A DNA stretch of 64,000 bases from Prosopocoilus inquinatus. Lineage: Eukaryota > Arthropoda > Insecta > Coleoptera > Lucanidae. The stretch spans positions 2,418,001 through 2,482,000 of the forward strand of contig CM069869.1 of NCBI GenBank assembly GCA_036172665.1, given 5' to 3'. Made by a program: the position numbers and the translations under genes. The notes below the pieces were generated by a model. That model had not been told where the DNA came from. It made no database searches and saw only the letters and a list, made by a program, of their open reading frames with translations. Positions 33,039-44,944 of the stretch are shown in pieces; within the stretch, counting starts at the first letter, position 1; each line of letters starts with the position of its first letter.

Positions 33039-35491
33039 CATAGGTTCTCAAACTAATTTCGTCTACCGCCCAGTTTGAGAATCAATTATTTTCTAGCGCC
33101 CCCTAAAATTTTTAACTTTACTACATCTTAATAATCACAATCGCAATCATTACTTTAATAACTAGTTAAATTATAGCCTGCCGAGTCTTCTCTTGTTTCT
33201 GAAGTCAAACTTACACTTTAAATGAGACTGTTCTAATGAGAGCAATAAATTTATAAATAATATTTAGCAAAACTTTTATTCAAATTAAAACAAATATTCC
33301 AATTAAATTTTAAAACTAATCTAATGTGAAGGATGAATCTGATGATTTTTAACAAGTTTGTTAATGTCAGCCTCGAATTTAGTCAAAAACAGCCGTAAGT
33401 CACCGCGTTCAGTAACATGCAAACGATTTCTCTTTTTAGTTAGCAACGTTGTCACAGCACTAAATCCACGTTCACACAAATACGACGATGGGAATGCTAT
33501 CAAAAATCGTTGAACAATCGACTTCGATTTATTTCCTCGTTTATTGTCAGTTCTATAAGTTCTTCTTCCAGCTGGGATGATCCTGCAGTGTTGACATTTG
33601 AAAAAGGATCCAACACCCAATCTGGTATTTCCAATTTTAAAATGTCCTGGAATCGTTCTTTGAAATCACTGTGGAGGTTCTCCAAATGTTGGCAGTAAAC
33701 AAGCAAGTCGTTGTTGTTGAAAGATGTTGCTGATAAATTAGGGAAATCATGAAACTCACGTCTGCTGATATTTTTCTTGTGTAAGAGCAATTTGGCTACG
33801 AAAGCAGCAACGACATTTTTTGTTTTAATCAAGTTCAAGTCGTCACCTTGAAGTTGGAGATTGATATCATTAAACAATTTATACAGATCTGTCAAGTACG
33901 CAATATCATTCTTTGATGTGATGAGGCTGTCGTGCAACTCTGTGTGTTTGTTTTCCAAGAACTCTATCACAGAGTCAAACAGATTGTAAAATCGAGTCAA
34001 ACAAGTACCTCTTGATAGCCAACGCACTTCTGTGTGAAGCAGCAATCGGTTGAAATCTTCGTCATTAGCAACACAAAACTGATTAAATAATCTGTCATTT
34101 AAAGAGCTGTTTCGGATTGTATTGACTGCTTTGATGACATGTTGCAGTGATTGAAACAGTCGTTCATTCAAATTTCTCGCAACCAAATGTTGTCGATGAA
34201 TAACGCAATGTACAGCGAGCACATCTGGAACTCTATTTTTTAAGTACGCTATGAAACCTTTGTGACGCCCTGCCATAGCCGGAGCGCCATCCGTAGCAGC
34301 TGATATAATATTCTTCAAGGGAATTTCTTTCTCATCACAAAACTTTTCCAGTGTATTAAATATGGTTTCTCCTTTTGTATCTGTCTCTAAATTTCTAGCA
34401 AATAATAGTTCTTGACATGTTTTCTCATCTTTAATAAACCTCACGTATGACATCAACAATGCTTCATTACTTGGTAAAGTGAACTCATCCAACTGAATTG
34501 AGAATTGACTAGTCTTCAGATGATTACACAATGACTCTTCAATATTTTCAGCCATCTCATCAATTCGTCTTTGCACAGAACTGTTGCTTAAAGGAATTTT
34601 TCGGACAATATCTACCGCTGGTTTATGAAGCACAGTTGTTATTACTTCTTTTATTGCTGGTAAAATTAGCTCTTCTCCAATAGTGTGTGATTTGCCTGTT
34701 TGAGCAATTAACAAAGAGATATTGTACGAAGCTCGAAGTCCGTCATCGTCTTGCTTAGAAGCCGCTGAAAAAAGTTTTGATACAGTTGGCTGAGCTATAT
34801 ACTTCTTTTCCATGTCTTGAAAATAGGCCACATTCTTGTCTTTCTTATCTGAATGCATTTTATTCAAATGATCTTGTAGCCTAGAAGGCTTCATCGCTTC
34901 ATTCGAAAATGTTTTTTGACAAACAAGGCACATAGGCGAAGATGGATTTGTGGGATTTTCAATAAATCCGTATTTTATATATTCCGTATTGTATTGCCGT
35001 CTCTTCTTTTTTGCTTCAGACATGGTTTTGTCGTCACAAAAACGTAAGTAAAAAATCGAGTTTAAAAAACTTGCTAACGATTACGCGTTGAGAGCGAAAA
35101 CGCTAATGAAAATAAAAGAAACATACGCGCTTTTATGTAGATGCAATAATGCAAGTTAGAACAAGTATCGATGATTCTGCCGCTTCATACAGGATTGCAC
35201 AAATCGCGTTGTTTAACAAAAACTTGTCAAAACTTGATTGCTCACGAGCTACCTACGAAAGCCATGATAAATTATTTATTTAATACAATCAAAGTGAGCA
35301 GGAACGTAATAATCGATGTATTGTAGTAGACTGGTAGGTAGGTTTTGATTTTAGTTAATATACTTTAATTAAAATATTAAAAAAACACAAATCAGCCATC
35401 GCCCCCCTAAACCGCTTCAACACCCCCCAATTTTCTCTGTGCCCTTTACCGCCCCCCTGTAGGGCTCTAGTGCCCACTTTGAGAAAGACTG
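33039..35491 (-). mobile_element. Full-length hAT transposon
   Basis: It is flanked by the perfect 8-bp duplication TTCTAGGG (33031-33038 and 35492-35499), the hallmark of hAT insertion. The ends are CATAGGTTCTCAAA on the left and, inward from the right, CAGTCTTTCTCAAA. These are decayed versions of the typical CAGxGxTTCTCAAA terminus. The element is 2453 bp and contains a single transposase gene on the minus strand. Confidence 0.92.
33321..35023 (-). pseudogene. hAT transposase, ZBED5/FAM200-like, frameshifted
   Basis: The N-terminus has a BED zinc finger with Cys32, Cys35, His52 and His57. The catalytic domain includes Asp179 in SIQLDEFTLPS and Asp245 in AATDGAPAM. The first frame ends after 507 residues, at 33500. 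The C-terminal dimerisation (hATC) motif, FPSSYLCERGFSAVTTLLTK, lies in another frame ending at 33321. About 30 residues normally found between these parts appear to be lost near 33530, together with a shift of frame. An intact enzyme would cut and paste the element. The long open part suggests fairly recent inactivation. The same protein type has been domesticated in vertebrates, but the target duplication here marks this one as a plain transposon. Confidence 0.88.
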
Positions 35492-35499
35492 TTCTAGGG

Positions 35500-37939
35500 T
35501 CTAGACTTAATTTTCGAGATTTCAATTTAGAAAAGTTGATTGCGACCAAAAAACGATAAGATGTCATACAAAATTGTACTACACTAAGAACGTCTGCAGT
35601 GTGGAATTCTTTTTGTGACAATACTGTCAGTAGAAGAGATTAGGACCATTCTGAAACCTCCTTGTTGAGGAGAAATGACCGGAGAAAATTCTCGGTCAAG
35701 GTCGAAACGAGCTAAACGAGCATACGTCGACAATTTTTTGTGTATGTTTCCAAATACAACTGTTATAAATAATTCGAGGAGAATTTCGAAAATCAATCGG
35801 TAAAACGATTCACCTTAAAGAGACCGTGCCGATTTTCATCAAACGGTGGACGGCGCGCCGCGGCGTCGCCCCCCTGGACTTAATTAATTCTGATCAAATA
35901 AAAAAGTATATTTTTGTATCAGATTGTTTTAACGCTCTACCTACGCCCCTAAAACCCGCAGGCTTCACCGTGACATGATAAAGGCCTACCCGTGACAAAA
36001 AGGAAAATGCCTCTTGTTAGTGACAGGTGACAATACATTTACTGCTATTTCATCAAGTTAACGAGGAAATATGCGCGCTTCTTTTATTAAAATCAAGCTG
36101 CCTGCTTCTGGCTAACTTCCGGTGGGCGCAGGTCTTTATTTCTTCCTTGAGATTTGTTAAATATTTGATTTTGCAAACGCTTCCAACAAAGCATTTCAAT
36201 CTGCGAGTTAGAAGGATTTAGGTTCAAAGATTAAACTTCTATTTGATCGGGATCAATTGCGTCTTGCCAAAATCTGCCTGTCAACGTTTAAATGCTACCT
36301 AATTGCTTCAACTGTAATTTCATGATTAAAACATGCAAACATGACACGCTTATATTTCGTCGCGTTTTGCATTCGTACGCAATGTGGAATTGCCGCGCAA
36401 GCAAGGCTTGTCGTTTTGGTGACCCACCTACGCCTTTTGCTGCGTAAGGGATTTTTAGTATGCACTTAATTGGTCCTGACTTTACAAAAAGTCTTGTTCT
36501 TGAAGTTAAAGAAAAGAGCACTTTCACTTTAACACAACATTTGTAAATATCCATTTAGCTCGTGTTTATGGAATTGCACTGAAAACTTCTTCAGAAGTTC
36601 CAGAGAGGCAACAACTGTAAAAGCAGATCTGAGCGGGAAATTTAAATCAGTTCGTATTGAATAGCAAAGGATTCGTAAGTCCTTTTCCCTGCAAACCGTA
36701 AATGGTATAAAAAACACGCATTTGCGCAACTATTACATGACAATCTAAATTGGAAATACATAATTCATACAGAAAGAAAATAGTTTGTGCTTCTGTTTTT
36801 AAACAGATTTGCCAATATTGACGGAAATTGAAAGTTTCGGAAGGCGAAAGTCGGTGAGTAAATTCGACAATAGTTTATTTCATCGTAAGTAAACGTACAT
36901 AATACTATAATACCATGGTGTTATATGCTTAATAGTTTCACATAAGCGCATATTGAATATAGTACGTCCCAAGTGTTTAAAACTTCTAAACCGGCTTTGA
37001 GTTTCGCATATTTTAGTTCGTAGTGGCACATTCGTGATTACAACTTAAGTTAAATCCTTGATAAAATCTTTTCAAATAACTGGAAGATAGCTTTAAATAT
37101 GAAGTCGGTATATTTAAGCACTTGGTTTTATACTTCGTAAAAATATTTTGCTGTTTGTATTAGATGGGTCTTTCTTAGTTTGTCCTCTGCTTTTTTTTAT
37201 GATCTTACTTGGGCTTCAAAACCAAGAACAGTCAATACAAATGTAAAGGTTCAGTACGCAGAGATCCAAGGTTTTAATAGAAAATTAAATAGTTGCGATA
37301 AAATAATATTATATTAATGAATTATAACGTGTACAAGGTGAGAGCCAGAAGCGGAAACATCATTTCTTCGAATTTTGCACGCTGCACGTCGCAAGTGATC
37401 GAGATGTTAAGATCGAGCTTAGGGCAGCTGCAATATTGGCCGAAATTTGTGCACTCAATTAAGGATATTTTTGCATAACAAATGCAACATCTGATAGCCC
37501 TCGCTTATTACGAATCTAAACAGAAAGAAGTGCATAAAAGTTCCGCCAGGAAAAGAAATGCGAAATGCGTGTTATATTCCTCGTTGAAATTTATTTATTT
37601 TATTTTCAATCAGTCGGTTTCCTCAGTTTATAATTAATTTCGCGAAAGAAATGCAATTCTTCAGAGTGTGTTTGTTTTTGTAATCAATTTCGTCAATCAA
37701 ACCACTAATGGTTTCAAAACCGTCTAATTCCATGTTGCTTAACGTTTTCAAGATTGTTTAAATCTATTTTATGACCGGTGTCAAAAATATATTGGGCATC
37801 ACTGGATTATAATATAATAAAATAGAATTTAAATGAAGCAGAATTAAAGAATCCATCAAAGGGAGGAATCCGGGAATTGTCGGGATGGCAACAACTTCCA
37901 ACAACCGAAAGCGTTTTCTCTCGACGCTTCGCAGGAGGA
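35500..37939. other. Non-coding stretch
   Basis: No gene is recognised. The block at 36425-36485 is an inverted copy of 29218-29285. A GC-rich patch around 35850-35880 stands out. The remaining open frames are under 90 codons and look random. Confidence 0.35.
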
Positions 37940-37944
37940 CGTCG

Positions 37945-38822
37945 CACAGTGGGGTATTTGCCCGATCTAGCTGGCCAAAATTATTTCTGTTGCGTAATTG
38001 ATTCAAAATGTGTTTAGGTAGTTATATAATTATATTTGAAGGCAACAGGAACAATATCGTCAATGTCGAATAAAATCCAAAAATGCAACAAAAATTACAG
38101 GCGCTGTAAAAAATAAGTGTGTTGAAAACGGCTTCTGGTACAACCGGAAGTGATTGGATCTGATTAAATTTTATTCAATAAATAATAACAATCTCACTAG
38201 AACACTTCTAAGGGGTAAATTTACAGTTTCTATCTAAACCGTTTCTTTGAAAAGAATTGAATAGTTTATGTAAATAATTTTATATTCTCTTGTTTTTACA
38301 AATATACGAAAAAGTTGCGTGATTCTGCGACTATTTTTTTAATACTGAAGTCTTTCGCTTTCTATTGATGTGTAAATAAGCACCAGGACGCATCCTGAAC
38401 TCAAAGAAATATCTGCAAATTTTGCTGACACTAACTTTAAGAAATGCTAAAAATGTACTTTTTTCAAGGTACATTAACTATGTTAAAATTGATGGAATTT
38501 TAATTGAAAAGATTCACATACATTTACATTTACGCGTTTCAAGAGAGTGCTTAATTAATTGCTGTTATATTTTTTTCGTAAAAATGTAATGAGGTTTTAA
38601 AATCTAGTATTGCAAAATACGCTTACAAATAAACACGTGTACTTTGCAGTCGGTCAAGTTCAGGCTGATATTTAACTTGGAAGATCTAAAGTAAGCACAA
38701 AACAAATTGTGGCCTTTTGTTTCTCAAACATTCAAGATTCTCACATAGTCATCTGTTTTTATCTGGAAAAGATTTGAGAATTTGAGGTTTGGCCAGCTAA
38801 ATCGGTCAAATACCCCACCGTG
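37945..38822. mobile_element. Non-autonomous element with Transib-like ends
   Basis: The left end begins CACAGTGGGGTATTTG and the right end, read inward, begins CACGGTGGGGTATTTG. The inverted repeats are about 32 bp with 29 matches. Both sides are followed outward by the 5-bp direct repeat CGTCG (37940-37944 and 38823-38827). Ends starting CAC with an A/T- or AG-containing heptamer and 5-bp GC-rich duplications are characteristic of Transib, the transposon lineage related to RAG1. It is 878 bp long and has no coding sequence. Confidence 0.65.
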
Positions 38823-38839
38823 CGTCGTGACGCCAATCG

Positions 38840-39250
38840 AGATCGGAAGGCTTCCCGTATAAACGAAGCGAAAACTAGTCTGTTCGAAATTGATATTAAA
38901 ATCTGTCCGGAATCACTTGCTAGAAGAGAGAAAATGTTGTAGTAAGCAACGCACGTGGAAAACAAAAAGGAACAATCAACACAACGTTTACCTTGCCGTA
39001 AACAGCAAGCTGAAAAACAGCGTGGCACAACTCACAGAACCGAGAGACGGTCCCTAAACTACGGGGACGGCAATTGTGAAGCGGCTTTGATCCGTTAACA
39101 ACGGCTAGTTTAATTCATCAACAGAACATTAAAAAACGACATCACAGCACGCAGCGCAACCGGAGACTTGACCACAACTTATTTACTCACTGAGGCTCAA
39201 TGCGGCCGCTAGACAAACAAACGCTGAGTGTGGCGCCTGTAGTAGATCTA
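38840..39250. repeat. LTR-like dispersed repeat, related to 53480-54180
   Basis: It shares 'aaaatctg-ccgg' plus 'cttgctagaag' and, downstream, 'cgcacgtgga-aac' with the units at 53480-54180. Non-coding. The identity as an LTR is only a guess from length and composition. Confidence 0.4.
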
Positions 39251-39349
39251 CCGCAAGGAATAGCCTACCCAACCGGACCAACCAAAACGAAAATTCGACC
39301 GTAAGTCATTAAATCGAAAAACTTCATAAGGAGTAACACAACGAGCGAG

Positions 39350-41450
39350 GAGAATTTGATAATTTTTAGGCCTGTTCCGACGTCTCGAGGAAAACACCTT
39401 TGAGAGAGCATTTTTCGGCTATCAACTCAAATTAGTTCCGAACAGAAAATAAGTTATTTGAGAAAAAAAAACTCGTTCTTAAGGAGAGAGACAACGAGAT
39501 ATGAGACTTTGACAAGTTTTAGGCAAATAATGGCCCTGTTCCGACGTCTCGAGAAAAACACTGTTCCAACATCTCGAGGAAAACACCTTTGCGAGAGCAT
39601 TTTTTGGCTATCACTTCCAATTGGCTCCAAACAAGAGATAAGTTATTCGGAGAAAAAAAACTCTTAAGGAGAGAGACAACGAGAGATGAGAATTTGACAA
39701 TTTTCGGGCAAATAACAGCCCTGTTCTGACGTCTCGAAAAAAACGCTGTTCCGACGTCTCGAAGAAAACACTTTAGAGAGAATGTTTCTCGGCTATCAAC
39801 TCAAATTATTTCCGAACAAAAGATAACTTATTCGAGGAAAACAAACTCTTAAGGAGAGAGATAACGAGAGATGAGCATTTGACAAATTTTAGGCAAATAA
39901 TGGCCCTGTTCCGACGTCTTGAGGAAAACACCTTTGCAAGAGCACTTTTCGGCTATCAACTTAAATTAGCTCCAAACAAAAGATAAGTTGTTCTAGAAAA
40001 AAAAACTCTTTTTTAAGGAGAGAGACAACGAGAGATGAGAATTTGACAATTTTTAGGCAAATAACGGCCCTGTTCCGACGTCTCGAGGAAAACACGTTTG
40101 CGAAATCATTTTTCGGTTATCAACACAAATTAGCTCCGAACAAGTGATAAGTTATTCGAGAGAAAAAAACTCTTAAGCAGAGACAACGAGAGATGAGAAC
40201 TTGACAAGTTTTAGGCAATTCGTACGTCAGTTCCAGCAATATTTCTTTGTACAAGATTGATTTGCACCGCTATGTTTTCTATTTTTATGTTAGATTATGG
40301 CCTTATCATATATGTATTTAGGATATAATGCATGTATAGCTTGAACTATCTACTTAATAGTTAGTAGTAGAGTTCTAGTTTGCATATGCTCTTAGTTTTT
40401 TGATATTGTTATTTATGTTGGCTTAGGAGGAAGAACAGCTGCTTCATCGGAAGTAGCTGATTCTGAGCCTTTTGGCAGGTCACAGATATATTGAATTGTC
40501 TACTTTACTTTATAATTTTTGTTCTCTTGTTCGTTTGCTGTGTTGCCAATAAACTGCTTTATTAAATAACGGCCCTGTTCCGACGTCTCCAGAAAAAAAC
40601 CTTTGCGAGAATATTTCTCGGCTATCAACTCAAATTATCTCCGAACAAGAGGTAAGTTATTAGGCAGGGAAAAAACTCTTAAGGACAGAGACAACGAGAG
40701 AAGAGAATTTGACAAATTTTAGGCAAATAACGGCCCTGTTCCGACGTCTCGAGGAAAACACCTTTGAGAGAGCATTTTTCGGCTATCAACTCAAATTAGC
40801 TCCGAACAAAAGATAAGTTATTCGAGAAAAAAAAAACTCTTTCTTAAGGAGAGAGACAACGGGAGATGAGAATTTGACAATTTCTAAGTATATAACGGCC
40901 CTGTTCCGACCTCACGAGGAAAACATCTTTGAGAGAGCATTTTTCGGCTATCAAGTCAAATTAGCTCCGAACAAGAGATAACTTATTCGAGGGTAAAGAA
41001 ACTCTTAAGGAGAGAGACAACGAGAGATGAGAATTTGACAAATTTGAAGCATATAACGGCCTTGTTCCGACCACACGAGGAAAACACCTTTGAGAGAGCA
41101 TTTTTCGGCTATCAACTCAAATTAGCTCCGAACAAAAGATAAGTTATTCGAGAAAAAAAACTCTTTCTTAAGGAGAGAGACAACGAGAGATGAGAATTTG
41201 ATAAGGTTTAGGCAAATAACGGCTCTGTTCCGACGTCTCGAGGAAAACACCTTTGTGAGAGCATTTCTCGGCTGTAACCTCAAACTAACTACCAAACAAA
41301 AATCGCTTTCCAGCGGTGGCTCGTTTATCAATAAAAGCAGGTTGAGTTATCTGTAAAACGGGGATGGTTCCGTTGTTTATCAGGCTAAAAGAGTTTCGGG
41401 TGAGTATTCAGGCTGACCATCCCAAAATTATTATTAGAGGAATAACCCGC
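39350..41450 (+). repeat. 163-bp satellite array
   Basis: About ten units begin with 'ggccctgttccgacgtctcg' or variants, near 39368, 39531, 39717, 39902, 40065, 40570, 40732, 40897, 41058 and 41220. The usual spacing is 161-165 bp. Two units carry an extra 30-bp internal duplication (39531-39585 and 39717-39770). The right edge (41280-41450) turns into a unique tail ('gggtgagtattcaggctgac') that is also present at 2600-2780, so the array belongs to a larger element with a defined end. Confidence 0.9.
40217..40567 (+). mobile_element. Insertion within the satellite, probable LINE 3' end or SINE
   Basis: About 350 bp of unrelated sequence interrupts a unit between 'ttttaggcaa' and 'ataacggccc'. 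It ends with 'caataaactgctttatt', which contains an AATAAA signal, as expected for the 3' end of a reverse-transcribed insertion. It has no coding capacity. Confidence 0.55.
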
Positions 41451-42908
41451 AGTCGTTACAATTCCATTTAAAGTTTCAACGTTGCGTCATATCGCGACCT
41501 ACTTTCTAATTAATTTAAGTGTACAAAAAACCAGAATCTGAATTCTTACATTAGCAAAATGTTTAAAATGAAAGTAGCGTGGTTACCAACTGCAGCATTG
41601 ATAAAAATCAAAACAGGCGACAGTATTTCTAGTTCACCTGCTATTACATTACATCCCTTATTAAGTAAGTTACTTTAATGCAGCAGGCACGTTCATCATT
41701 ACGGACATTACGCGAAATCTAATTAACTAACTAATTAAGGGGGGGAGGGAGCTTTTAAAAAATTATTACGCCCGTGAAAAGTCTCCCCCGCCATATTTTT
41801 TTTAAATAGTAATTAAATCACGAAGTTACGAAGACGGAAAATTTAATTACGCTGAAGTTTCCATCTTTGTTTTCCTGACGATACTAGGAACGCATTTTCC
41901 GAGGACGAAAAGGAAGGATTTCTCAAACACGAAAGCTTCTCCATCTAGGTACCGACGAGCCAAATGAAACCCGAGTTCAGGACGCGAAGCGTCCTGCAGG
42001 ATGAACTGACCAAACTTGCAGGAAGAACAAATCGATCCTTTCAATTCATTGTGGCTCACCGAGCAAGAGATGGGGGGACTGGACGGAAATTTTTAATCGA
42101 ATTTGTCGCGTATGAAAGTAAACGCAAAATTTGCTAATTCATCATTCATCGAGCTTGAATATTTTAAGGTTACAATCCTGAGCTTAATTAGGGGGCCAAT
42201 AACTCTGTCAAGCCCCATCAAATATTTCTGATAGGTTCAGAAATTCAGGGGGCTATAGATTTCAGGGGTATTGATTAATTTCTAGCCCCAAAAATATCCG
42301 TTGCAATAGTTGCTGAGCTTTCGCCGCACATATCTTCATGCTGAATGAAACAAAGGCGCTTTCGGGTTGCGGTAAAGCTCGAAAAGGACGTTATTAAAAT
42401 CCCGCAATTCCTCCCCAAGTAACTATCGAGAATTAAGTGATAAAATGGTGGATGGCGTACGTAAATTTTAATTTCATTGCCGCTATAATGAAAACATAAA
42501 GTCCGAACGCGCAGGTCTACTATGAGCTTTGAGCTTTCGGAGAGAGGGGGGGAAAGGCAACTGACACATCTTTCAGGCTCACGTCGAGTTCGGTTCTGCT
42601 GCGTAATGTGACCGTCATTCTTCTTATTTCGCACGTTTCCTTCGACCACGAAAGTGACTCTCACTGAACAAACAAACAAACATCCGGAGCCTTATCCTCT
42701 TTAGACGAACAACATGAGGAGACAACTGCAATATTTAAATTAAGTAATAAATAAAATGGAGAAGTAAATATTTAAAAAAAAAAATAAATAGATATATAAG
42801 TGCGAATCATTGATTTAAGGTACGTATATTATATATTTATACATACATGTGTATTCCGCACGTTTAAATTAAAGCATGGAATGAAAAATGTGTTTCTTTT
42901 TTTGGCAG
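41451..42908. other. Non-coding stretch
   Basis: Contains a G-run (about 41741-41750). The minus frame 42275-42679 (134 codons) shows no domain or plausible splice structure. If the exon at 42909 has an upstream partner, I cannot see it. Confidence 0.35.
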
Positions 42909-43091
42909 ATGAGTGACATACAAGTGGGAATGGCTATACTTTGCCTCATAGCAATAGTGCTCGTGGTGATATTCGTATCGTGCCATTCCTTGGATCTGCT
43001 CTCTTATATATCTGCGTGGATTTATTCTACAAAGGAAGAGAAAATCGGCCTGACGAGATCTAAAGGACATTACAATGCAAACGGATATTTG
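42909..43091 (+). CDS. Exon with N-terminal transmembrane segment, probably synaptotagmin-like gene
   Basis: A strong acceptor (pyrimidines then GGCAG) precedes ATG at 42909, and the donor TTG|GTGAGC follows 43091. The 61 codons start MSDIQVGMAILCLIAIVLVV. Residues about 6-25 form a single membrane helix, followed by a charged stretch, STKEEKIGLTRSKGHYN. A short lumenal N-terminus, one helix and a basic linker are the layout of synaptotagmins. The exon ends in phase 0, matching the phase-0 start of the exon at 61246. I therefore infer one gene with an intron of about 18 kb, but the link is not proven. The ATG at the very start of the exon may be the true start, or coding may continue from an upstream exon. 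Confidence 0.6.
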
Positions 43092-43430
43092 GTGAGCTTT
43101 AATGTAGCTATGCAAATTATAAAAAAAAAAATTGAAATCCCAACATCTTTTATGAATATTTCAAAAATCCACGGCGATATTAAAGAAGGCGACCCTAGGC
43201 CCCTAGAGTTTATTTTATTAAAATGCATCTATCTTACCGATAAGATATAAAGGACATTACAATGCAAACAGATGTTTGGTGAGCTTTAATGTACCTATGC
43301 AAATAATTAACAAGAAAAAAATATTTTGAAATCCCATCATCTTTTTGCGAACATTTCAAAAATCCACGGCGATATTAAAGAAGGCGACCCCCCGAAACTT
43401 TATTTTATTAAAACGCGTCTAATCACGTTT
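43061..43430 (+). repeat. Tandem duplication of the exon end and splice donor
   Basis: Bases from 43061 ('taaaggacattacaatgcaa') through about 43231 are repeated from 43248 to about 43430, offset 187 bp. The second copy keeps 'tttggtgagctttaatgt', so a second intact donor lies within the intron. Its coding part would read GHYNANRCL instead of GHYNANGYL. Confidence 0.85.
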
Positions 43431-44159
43431 CAATTCAGCAAAACGAAGTAATTATTACTCGCATAATCCGCGCTCCTTTTAATCTACTTTGTTTTCCGGA
43501 GCTTTAACTTTCGCTCTCTCGTAATTTACTGTCAGTTGAGTGAATATTTCCTGAACATTACATTCATTGTCTCCGCTTGGATATTCGCATTCCATTCATT
43601 ACAGAGATACCATTAAATTTGAGCCGCCCGGATAAGCTTCGGTGGTAAACGCACGTTACAAACAAAGGTTAAGAAGTCAAATGCAAATTCGAAATTATTA
43701 CACAAAGGATACGACCGCCCCCCCCCCCCTCCCCCAATTAAAACCGTTTTCACAAAAAAAAAATAAAACATGATTAGTTAAAGGTAAATTGATCCTGAAA
43801 GTTTGCGCTTTGATGTAGACATTTACATTTTTGCGAGCGAACTCGAATGATGATGAAAAACGTCCGCTGTAATTTCGTTCTTTCCGATACTAATGAAAGG
43901 AATGTTCGGTTTTGCGATGTTTTTTCTTTATGCGAGGATTGAAAAATTAAAGCCATCAAAGCACCATTAAATCTAATTCTTAATAAAATGAAGATAAATC
44001 TTTTGAATATTGTTAGGAACGAAAGGGTATTGCCCGATTTACTATAAAAAAGTATAGTAATTAAAATTGGTAAGAATTAAAGCAATAGCCTTTACACTAA
44101 TCGAATAATAAACTAGTCCATTACGTAAAGTATGAAAAATAATAATTAATCAGCGTTGT
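43431..44159. other. Intronic or intergenic stretch
   Basis: Contains a run of about ten C and then CTCCCCC at 43718-43735. No coding signal. Confidence 0.35.
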
Positions 44160-44640
44160 AAGTAAGTTCAACCAACTTGGATTTCGTTTGTCAGCATGGA
44201 ATTCCCTCTATTAGAATGTTAATTTTACGAACGTTCAATTGTCCGAAAATATAGAGTTTGCGCAAAGGCATCGTTACGTTCCAAATACATCGTCATAAAT
44301 TAGAAAAGACAGTTAAAATTTCAAAGCGAAAGGGAAAAGCACAAAATTTGAAAAATATACGGCACTTACGGTGCTTCTTCTGTTCATTTTCAAACAGTAA
44401 TTATTTTATATTTAGTAACGACTGCATTTATAACGTAACGACGTGTTTGCTCAAACTCTATAATAACTTTGATGTGCGATTCAGTTTCAGTAACGCCCTG
44501 TACAATTATGCTTTTTTCTTTAGTAATCACAAAAAGAAATAAAGCGCTGGTTTTAAATGTCTACGTCCAGATAAGAAGAAAATGGTCGTTCGTTTTACGA
44601 GGGTTAATTTTAAACTCTGAATTACACCTAAAGATTAATT
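44160..44640 (+). repeat. Dispersed repeat family D
   Basis: It matches 54810-55260 in inverted orientation ('tggaattccct', 'aacgccctgtacaatta', 'tgtctacgtccagataagaa' or variants). A partial copy of its left block lies at 45870-45935. Non-coding despite a 94-codon frame. Confidence 0.6.
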
Positions 44641-44944
44641 AAACCAAACTTTACAATTAAAATTTGTTTGGAGTAAATTGTCTTCGATGAAGCTCTTGGG
44701 AAAATTGGTTAAACTATTGTAAATTCATCGAAATTTTATTTATTAGTTAATTAGTTGTTAAAGATAATATTTTATAGTACTGTCAATGTATTCAGGCTCT
44801 TCATCCGAGGCCAACACATCACCGATTCACTAATGCTCTGCAACCTACTCATTTTTACTTTATTTTTAATCACTAGCTAACTGATTTACAAATGTACGCC
44901 TACTAAACTCAATGAAATTAAATTAAACTACAAATTTCCCCTTA

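Noticed and set aside
42275..42679. A 134-codon minus-strand frame
   Set aside because: No domain, signal peptide or splice context; composition looks like chance.
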